From Nitrospirales bacterium (lineage in GTDB: Bacteria > Nitrospirota > Nitrospiria > Nitrospirales > UBA8639), in assembly GCA_029261275.1 (NCBI GenBank), contig JAJDBR010000144.1, positions 1-54,386 on the forward strand: 54,386 nt of DNA, written 5' to 3'. Under the pieces are notes generated by a model. The model did no database searches. It was not told where the DNA came from and was given only the letters and a program-made list of their open reading frames with translations. Made by a program: the position numbers and the translations under genes. Below are positions 47,832-54,386 of the stretch, piece by piece. Every line of letters begins with the position of its first letter. The first letter of the stretch is position 1.

Positions 47832-49577
47832 ATGATCATTCTTGGGTTGAACGCCTATCATGCAGATTCTTCCGCTTGTCTGGTACAGAACGGACAACTT
47901 GTGGCCGCTGCAGAAGAGGAACGTTTTCGGCGTATAAAACATTGGGCTGGATTCCCTCGATTAGCAATCGAGTACTGCCTTCAGGAAGCAAAAATTTCCC
48001 TAGGAGAGGTGAATCATATTGCCATAAATAGCAATCCCAAAACGAACCTTCTCCGAAAGACATGGTACAGCCTTGTCACACGACCAGACTGGCGAATAAT
48101 CATCGATCGGGCGAGGAATGCCCGCCAACGGATGTCTATAGCAGATACCTTGTCCAAAGAATTTCCAGGACAGTCCTGTAGCGCCACCGTACATCATATT
48201 GAACACCATCTTGCTCACGTGGCCTCAAGTTTTTTTGTGTGTCCATTTGAGGAAGCTGTTGTCTTGTCTGTGGATGGGTTTGGAGATTTTGCCAGCGCGG
48301 CCTGGGGTGTTGGAAAAGGCGGTTCCATTAGTCTGGAGAAAAAAGTATTTTTCCCCCATTCCCTTGGCATTTTCTACCAAGCGATGACCCAGTATCTTGG
48401 TTTTCCTCATTACGGGGACGAATACAAGGTAATGGGACTAGCTCCCTATGGACAACCTGAGTTTCGTTGTGAAATGGAAACCATAGTCCGAAAACAGAGT
48501 GACGGCGCGTTTGAGCTAGCCTTGGAATTCTTTCGTCATCACAATCAAAAAATTGAGTACAAGTGGAATAATGGTATTCCAGTAATTGGCCAATTGTTTG
48601 CCAAACCGTTAGAGGAGTTGTTGGGCCCAGCCCGCAAGGAAGGGGAACCGTTAGAGCAGAAGCATAAAGATATGGCTCGTTCTGTACAATGGATGTATGA
48701 GGAGGCACTCTTCCATCTTTTAAATAAGTTACACGCCCGTTATAGGCTTGATTCGCTTGCTTTAGCTGGAGGGTGCGCCATGAACTCTGTCGCCAACGGG
48801 AAAATATATGCCAGGACTCCTTTCAAGCGAGCATACATCCAGTCAGCCGCAGGAGATGCCGGTGGTGCCATCGGCGCAGCTTTTTCGGTCTGGTGTACCC
48901 TGTCCGGTGGCAAACGAAACTTCGTCATGGACCACGCATACTGGGGACCCCACTTCTCCATGGCTAATATTGAAACGTTGCTTGATGCCGAAGCGCTGCG
49001 GTTGGGTCAAGCAGGATGTCGCGTGATAAAGGTCACTGAAGATCTACTGGTGAAACAAACGGCGAAAGCCATAGCCGATGGTTTGGTGGTCGGGTGGTTC
49101 CAAGACCGCATGGAATGGGGGCCACGAGCTTTAGGGAACCGCTCAATCCTCGGCGATCCGCGTCGAGATGACATGAAAGATATTTTGAACTTAAAAATTA
49201 AACGCCGTGAGTCCTTTCGGCCATTTGCTCCATCTATTGTTCGTGAAGCGGTGAGTGAATGGTTCGAGACCGACGACGATGTACCTTTCATGATGAAAGT
49301 CTTTCAGGTCAGAGAAAACAAACGCACACAGATTCCCACAGTTACCCACGTGGATGGCTCAGGTAGACTTCAAACCGTTTGCCAAAAGGTGAATCCCAGA
49401 TATCATCGATTACTCAAAGAGTTCGAATCATTAACCCATGTTCCAATTATTCTCAATACTTCATTCAATGAGAATGAGCCTGTGGTGTGTCAACCGCAAG
49501 AAGCCCTTGATTGTTTTTTGCGGACTCGCATGGACGTATTGGTCCTGGGTGATCATTATATCGAACGGCTATCCTGA
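47832..49577 (+). CDS. Carbamoyltransferase (NodU/CmcH family)
   Basis: MIILGLNAYHADSSACLVQNGQLVAAAEEERFRRIKHWAGFP, HHLAHVASSFFVCPF, GWFQDRMEWGPRALGNRSILGDPR, SFRPFAPSI. Confidence 0.95.
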   Translation: MIILGLNAYHADSSACLVQNGQLVAAAEEERFRRIKHWAGFPRLAIEYCLQEAKISLGEVNHIAINSNPKTNLLRKTWYSLVTRPDWRIIIDRARNARQRMSIADTLSKEFPGQSCSATVHHIEHHLAHVASSFFVCPFEEAVVLSVDGFGDFASAAWGVGKGGSISLEKKVFFPHSLGIFYQAMTQYLGFPHYGDEYKVMGLAPYGQPEFRCEMETIVRKQSDGAFELALEFFRHHNQKIEYKWNNGIPVIGQLFAKPLEELLGPARKEGEPLEQKHKDMARSVQWMYEEALFHLLNKLHARYRLDSLALAGGCAMNSVANGKIYARTPFKRAYIQSAAGDAGGAIGAAFSVWCTLSGGKRNFVMDHAYWGPHFSMANIETLLDAEALRLGQAGCRVIKVTEDLLVKQTAKAIADGLVVGWFQDRMEWGPRALGNRSILGDPRRDDMKDILNLKIKRRESFRPFAPSIVREAVSEWFETDDDVPFMMKVFQVRENKRTQIPTVTHVDGSGRLQTVCQKVNPRYHRLLKEFESLTHVPIILNTSFNENEPVVCQPQEALDCFLRTRMDVLVLGDHYIERLS

Positions 49578-49740
49578 TTCGCATGACCGTAGCAATTAGA
49601 GCATGTTCTATAAACCAGCTCCGGACGTCAATGATTTCCTGTAGTAATCGGATCACTGATATGGGGGAAGCCTACCCTCTTAGAGAAATGGAGATTATTC
49701 TCAGAAAATTCGAGCTGAATAACTGCTCTATACATCCCTC

Positions 49741-50970
49741 ATGAACAAATTAATTTTCGTCAATCGATATTTTTCACCCGACCACTCGGCCACCAGTCAA
49801 CTCCTCACAGATCTTGCGACGCATCTGGCCACCCATCTTTGCTCCAAAAAATTTCAAATCCATGTAGTCACCAGTGGCCAGATTTACGATGATCCCTCCG
49901 CTCGGTTACCGAATGTGGAGATGGTAGGAGGGGTGCATGTCAAGAGAGTGTGGACATCACGATTCGGACGCCGACATTTGGCTTCACGAACAATTGATTA
50001 TGTTACATTCTATGTCAGTGCGGCATGGTTTCTAGCCAAGTTAATCAAGTTTGGGGACATCATCATCGTAAAAACGGATCCCCCTCTTATTTCAGTGGTC
50101 GCCGCGGCGGTGGTACGATTCCGTGGAGGCAGGCTGATCAATTGGATCCAAGATTTGTTTCCGGAAATCGCAAGAGCCCTTGGTGTTCCTGGAAACAAGT
50201 GGACCGATCGATTTCTGTGTCGATTAAGGAATTTTTCACTCCATTCTGCCAGATATAATGTGGTACTTGGTAACCGCATGGCCCAGAGGCTAATCGGAAA
50301 TGGAATTCGGCCGGATACGATTAAAGTGATACATAATTGGGCTGATAGTAATGAGATTTCCCCGATAGATCGGAATGTCAATCCCCTTAGAAAGAGTTGG
50401 GGGCTTGAGAATAAATTCGTTGTTGGGTATTCAGGAAATATGGGACGGGTTCACGAGTTTGAAACAATCTTGAAGGCAGCACAAATATTAGACAAGGTAG
50501 ATGATATTCAATTTATTTTCATAGGAAGCGGGGCGCAGCGAGCATGGCTCGGAGCTGAAGTTCAGAGAAGAAAACTGAAAAATATTTTCTTTAAACCATA
50601 CCAACCACGGGATGGCCTTAACCTAAGCCTCAATGTTCCGGACATTCATCTCATTTCGTTGCTACCCGCAATGGAAGGCCTGATTGTGCCGAGCAAGTTT
50701 TATGGTATCGCGGCAGTAGGCCGGCCAACGATTTATGTGGGTGATCACAATGGAGAGATACCAAGTATTCTAAAAGCAGCAACATGTGGCTACATAGTAT
50801 CGATCGGGGATAGCAGTGGGCTTGCAGACAGGGTATTAGAACTGTCGCAAGACTTGGAGCGAGCAAAAAATATGGGTGAACAGGCACGTGCGATTTTCAA
50901 TCAACAATATGAAAAGCGGCATGCATTCGCCGCTTGGGAACTCCTACTGAGCCAAGCGGGCAACGGCTAG
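49741..50970 (+). CDS. Glycosyltransferase, GT4-like (WbuB-type)
   Basis: MNKLIFVNRYFSPDHSATSQLLTDLATHLA..., INWIQDLFPEIARALGV, VVGYSGNMGRVHEFETILKAA, DIHLISLLPAMEGLIVPSKFYGIAAVGRPTIYVG. Confidence 0.92.
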   Translation: MNKLIFVNRYFSPDHSATSQLLTDLATHLATHLCSKKFQIHVVTSGQIYDDPSARLPNVEMVGGVHVKRVWTSRFGRRHLASRTIDYVTFYVSAAWFLAKLIKFGDIIIVKTDPPLISVVAAAVVRFRGGRLINWIQDLFPEIARALGVPGNKWTDRFLCRLRNFSLHSARYNVVLGNRMAQRLIGNGIRPDTIKVIHNWADSNEISPIDRNVNPLRKSWGLENKFVVGYSGNMGRVHEFETILKAAQILDKVDDIQFIFIGSGAQRAWLGAEVQRRKLKNIFFKPYQPRDGLNLSLNVPDIHLISLLPAMEGLIVPSKFYGIAAVGRPTIYVGDHNGEIPSILKAATCGYIVSIGDSSGLADRVLELSQDLERAKNMGEQARAIFNQQYEKRHAFAAWELLLSQAGNG

Positions 50971-51263
50971 CAATCCCACTAACCTCTCATTCCGGACTGA
51001 ATGCCACGATCTGACAGGAAAGCGTAAATGATGCGCCAGGTTAAATTAGATTTCATGCACACCTCAGCATTCAACCTGCTTCCATAATGAATACTCGCTA
51101 TTGTTGCCTCTCTAGTGATAACGGCACAGAACTCGTGAATCATGGTTTATCCGCATTTCTCATTCTAAAGGCGATCAACGCAGTCTGCACTAAACCAGGA
51201 TAAATTCTCAAGTGCTCTATGGTCAGATATGTTGGAGAGGCAAATAGGAAGCACCCATCAGCA

Positions 51264-52517
51264 ATGAAGAAACTGTCAATAAATTTATTGCTAAGTTATT
51301 CATCTGCCCTCCTCAGTTTTTTCATCATTTTACTATTGGCTCGCCTATTGGGCGCCGAGAATTTTTCTTGGGTCGCGCTCGGGCTCGCAGTAGGAGTGTT
51401 TGTCACTCCCCTTATTAACCTCGGTAGCGATAGAACGTTCGTTCGAGATGCCGTAGGAACAGCAGATACCGTGGACAATATGGCTGCGTCGAATTTCGGT
51501 CAGCGACTGTTTGTTTGTTTGGGAGTCTCAATAGTACTTGTCGTTGCAAGCAATCTTTACACAAGCAATATTGCTGATGCCATTTCTATGGTTAGTCTCT
51601 CACTATGGGCAGGCCTATTAGGTTTATATCCTACGTCGTGGTTTGATTATTCGCATGACACGAGACGACAGAATGTTTTGGGCCTCAGCGAGCGTGTTTG
51701 CAATTTGCTACTGATTGGTATGCTATATCTCTATACTCAAGACGTGTCTGAGACATTTTTGATAGGCCTACTCCTCCTAATCAGTAGAATATTTTTCATA
51801 TGTTTGCAGATGAAATCATGGTGGGCACGTCACGCATGCATCAACTTCCAACTAAAGCTATCTCCACCAAAGCGAAATGGGGATGGCATAAATTTCCACA
51901 TTACCATTGCAGGCGTTGCAAATTCTTGTGTGACGCATGGCAGTCAACTCATTTTAGCGGCAAATAATGATCCAGTGGAGTTGTCCTCGTATAGCTTAGC
52001 ATTTCAGATCATGGCCATAATATTCTTATTTCAGGGACAGGTTATACGTTTGAGTAATAGGACGATTGCAGAAGCATGTAGATCAAAAAGCGGAGCCCTC
52101 CGTTCCCTAATCTATAATGCCAGTTTTCTCTTTGCGGGTTCCGCTTTTCTGGCAATTGGTGCATGGACAGCCATTCAGTTCTTACCACAATTCCTGGCCG
52201 ATCTTCGTTTTGATGTCATGTCTCAATATTCACCGATCCTTTGTATTTGGGTAGTGATAGCGGGCGTGGGAATGTCTATCACACAACATAATATAGCCTT
52301 GAATCAAGAGTCTTTCTATTTGGGTCTGGCGATAATTGGAGGTGTCTTCTCTCTGCTGCTCGGCCTGGTGTTTGTTCCTGATTACGGGGCCTATGCCGGG
52401 GCCTTGATTCTCTTAACTATTAGTAGCCTTATGATTCTCGCTAATTTCCTGCGGTTGCTCTATATAATAAATGCAAGGAAAGAACCAGATTTAGAAAGTT
52501 ACACCGCGGTCAGCTGA
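51264..52517 (+). CDS. Polysaccharide flippase (Wzx/MATE-like), oligosaccharide translocase
   Basis: Multi-TM protein MKKLSINLLLSYSSALLSFFIILLLARLLGAENFSWVALGLAVGVFVTPLINLGSDRTFVRDA.... Start refined to ATG 51264. Confidence 0.85.
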   Translation: MKKLSINLLLSYSSALLSFFIILLLARLLGAENFSWVALGLAVGVFVTPLINLGSDRTFVRDAVGTADTVDNMAASNFGQRLFVCLGVSIVLVVASNLYTSNIADAISMVSLSLWAGLLGLYPTSWFDYSHDTRRQNVLGLSERVCNLLLIGMLYLYTQDVSETFLIGLLLLISRIFFICLQMKSWWARHACINFQLKLSPPKRNGDGINFHITIAGVANSCVTHGSQLILAANNDPVELSSYSLAFQIMAIIFLFQGQVIRLSNRTIAEACRSKSGALRSLIYNASFLFAGSAFLAIGAWTAIQFLPQFLADLRFDVMSQYSPILCIWVVIAGVGMSITQHNIALNQESFYLGLAIIGGVFSLLLGLVFVPDYGAYAGALILLTISSLMILANFLRLLYIINARKEPDLESYTAVS

Positions 52518-52684
52518 AACATACAGGTGTCGCTCGCAAATATTGGACTATGAACTTTAGGTAGCATTGTAGATAAGCTGCCGCTAAACCTAATTATTGA
52601 TAGTTTTAACCAACTTCGGACGTGACTCAGGTTTAGCGTTGTTAAAAACACCAGTGGGAAATCGTGGAGGTATACAAAACGTAA

Positions 52685-53977
52685 ATGTCGTACCATTGGG
52701 ATGATGAAAGTCAGGCATGGCTCCAAGCAGAGGACAAGAAAACAAGCGTGGTTCGTGCACGATGTATTCGCCTTGCGCCAGAGAAATACGCTGCCTCCGT
52801 CATGCCGCATCAATTTTGGCTCGATATTTTCCAGGATTTACTTCATGAACTATTGGAGTCGTACATGAATGGAGGGGGGCTTCGCTGGCAAGATCGTTTG
52901 CTTCAGCGCCCAATGGAAGCTCCTCATGGGTGGGTCGCTGTTGGGGTGCAAAAGGCTTGGGAGTTGGCAGTCAATAAACTCAAGGAGGATTGCAGGCCGT
53001 TCCAAGTGGCAACCCAAGGTATACCTGAAAGACTAGCTAACCTCTATGAACTGCTGGAAAGACAGATCGCATTGCATCCATGTAAGGGACCTAAGATGAG
53101 CGTGCATCTTGCTGGAGAAAACCATCTCGATCCACATCCACAGCTTACTCTGATTCAAAGAATATTCTCCGAGATAGAAACTTCGAATCAATTGCAAACG
53201 ATGCTATTGGTTCAGGGCAGCGTAGGAACACGGCAGCAGATTGGGTACAGCGATCTTGATTTATGGATGATCGTGTCGAATGAGGCCCTTGCGAACCCTC
53301 ATAAGTTGCGGGAGCTTGCCAAAGCCACGTTTCGAATCAACCGTTGCTTGAGTGCATTCGATCCTCTACAACATCATGGTGTTATGCTTTCCTCTCAGAT
53401 CGATATGTATCGCTATAGGGAATCGTATTTACCGGTTGCTGCTATAGCAAAGGCAAGTTCTCTTTCTCCTGGGCAAGGCTCGAAGCTCGTCTTCCATGTA
53501 ACACCTTCTTCGCTCGGTTCGGGAATGTCCTACTTCAACATGTTGTCTTATTTACGAAGCATCGTTGAGAAGGGGACAGAAATTCGAACGCCGTTCGCGA
53601 TTAAGAGTGTATTAAGCTGTATCATGTTGCTACCGGCGCTATTCGAAGGAGCAATGGGACGTCCAACCTTCAAAGGGGATTCCTTCGATCGAGTCGAAAA
53701 GATTGTTCCTTTCGATATTTGGTCGATCATGACCGAGGTAAGCGTCGTTCGAGAACGCTGGAACTATCGTCCGCCGCTTCTAGTTAATGTGGTTCAAACC
53801 TACGTCCGCAACCCGTTTGTGTTTCAATACCTTTTACGGCGAGGGTTGTCTGGAAATTTAAATCATGCCTATGATCGTCAACTGCCAAGCAATTGGCAGC
53901 AGCGATCACTGGCGCTTGCGGAGTACCTTTGGGAGCACCTATGTCAATCACCGACGACGTCATTAAGCGTGACATAG
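52685..53977 (+). CDS. Protein with nucleotidyltransferase-superfamily motif (function unknown)
   Basis: MLLVQGSVGTRQQIGYSDLDLWMIVSNE: GS-x10-DLD pattern of the minimal NTase fold. Confidence 0.7.
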   Translation: MSYHWDDESQAWLQAEDKKTSVVRARCIRLAPEKYAASVMPHQFWLDIFQDLLHELLESYMNGGGLRWQDRLLQRPMEAPHGWVAVGVQKAWELAVNKLKEDCRPFQVATQGIPERLANLYELLERQIALHPCKGPKMSVHLAGENHLDPHPQLTLIQRIFSEIETSNQLQTMLLVQGSVGTRQQIGYSDLDLWMIVSNEALANPHKLRELAKATFRINRCLSAFDPLQHHGVMLSSQIDMYRYRESYLPVAAIAKASSLSPGQGSKLVFHVTPSSLGSGMSYFNMLSYLRSIVEKGTEIRTPFAIKSVLSCIMLLPALFEGAMGRPTFKGDSFDRVEKIVPFDIWSIMTEVSVVRERWNYRPPLLVNVVQTYVRNPFVFQYLLRRGLSGNLNHAYDRQLPSNWQQRSLALAEYLWEHLCQSPTTSLSVT

Positions 53978-54386
53978 ATGATTACGAACGAGCGACACAA
54001 GCCGAAATAGAGCAGCTCAGAAGGTCGCCCGCGGTTGTATCCATCTATTCAACAGGGATGATCAAAGCCCCGGGGATTTCTGACCTAGATTTGATAGTAG
54101 TGCTTGATCTCGACCGAACTCAGGGAAGTTTGCGCCAGGACCTTAAACACTCTTTGGTCACAGCCTACGATCCATACATAAGAATGCATCCGATCTTTGT
54201 TGTCTCTCCCGCACTTTTTCAGAATGTGCGGTGGCTTGCCGACCTCAGTACCCTTGAGTGTGTCTACGGAGAAGACATCGCTGTTGATCCAGTCCCCGAA
54301 CAATATGCGGAAATTCTTCGAGCGATCTCTGTGTTGGAAATCGGCACTCATAAGCTCTTTGCGATGCGACAAATGCTCTTGAGCAA
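53941..54386 (+). CDS. Second nucleotidyltransferase-like protein (partial, runs off right edge)
   Basis: Own translation: MSITDDVIKRDIDDYERATQAEIEQLRRSPAVVSIYSTGMIKAPGISDLDLIVVLDLDRTQGSLRQDLKHSLVTAYDPYIRMHPIFVVSPALFQNVRWLADLSTLECVYGEDI... It overlaps the upstream gene by 37 nt and is absent from the ORF track. Confidence 0.7.
   Translation, partial: MSITDDVIKRDIDDYERATQAEIEQLRRSPAVVSIYSTGMIKAPGISDLDLIVVLDLDRTQGSLRQDLKHSLVTAYDPYIRMHPIFVVSPALFQNVRWLADLSTLECVYGEDIAVDPVPEQYAEILRAISVLEIGTHKLFAMRQMLLS

Noticed and set aside
38271-54386. Exosortase/PEP-CTERM system
   Set aside because: The ExeA-like ATPase, BY-kinase and Wzz fit such loci, but no exosortase or PEP-CTERM substrate is recognisable in the window.

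Overview
This 54.4 kb window is a bacterial chromosome segment. The gene content and order suggest a Nitrospira-type genome, but that is inference from protein recognition and was not searched. From left to right: (i) ~0-11 kb holds housekeeping genes: a DHH phosphoesterase running off the left edge, a sugar-nucleotide reductase, threonine aldolase, a YifB/ComM AAA ATPase, a kinase-like receptor with two membrane proteins, and bioF. (ii) ~11-26 kb is a long + strand biosynthetic cluster: ilvB-ilvH-ilvC-psd-pssA-leuA-leuB-NHL protein-asd-spoIID-like-queA, then gltX and an intact tRNA-Gln(CUG). (iii) ~26-36.15 kb is an accessory island that starts at the tRNA-Gln. It contains two further degenerate 46-nt copies of the tRNA-Gln 3' end, one internal and one at its right side, which suggests two tandem relic integrations. 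Its cargo is two ribbon-helix-helix proteins, a secreted beta-helix protein, an IS30 relic with an inverted end duplication, a MITE-like element, a protease/FGE-fold fusion, a large HEXXH lipoprotein and a diverged dispersed repeat family. (iv) ~38-54.4 kb is an exopolysaccharide locus: ExeA-like ATPase with two LysM repeats, a BY-kinase-like protein with a degenerate P-loop, Wzz, an extended WecA/MraY-like transferase, gmd/fcl, carbamoyltransferase, GT4 and flippase. It ends with two overlapping genes that both carry nucleotidyltransferase-like motifs. The observations most worth following up are the triple tRNA-Gln 3'-end arrangement, the paired nucleotidyltransferase-like genes, the predicted pseudokinase receptor, and the island cargo proteins with altered active sites.
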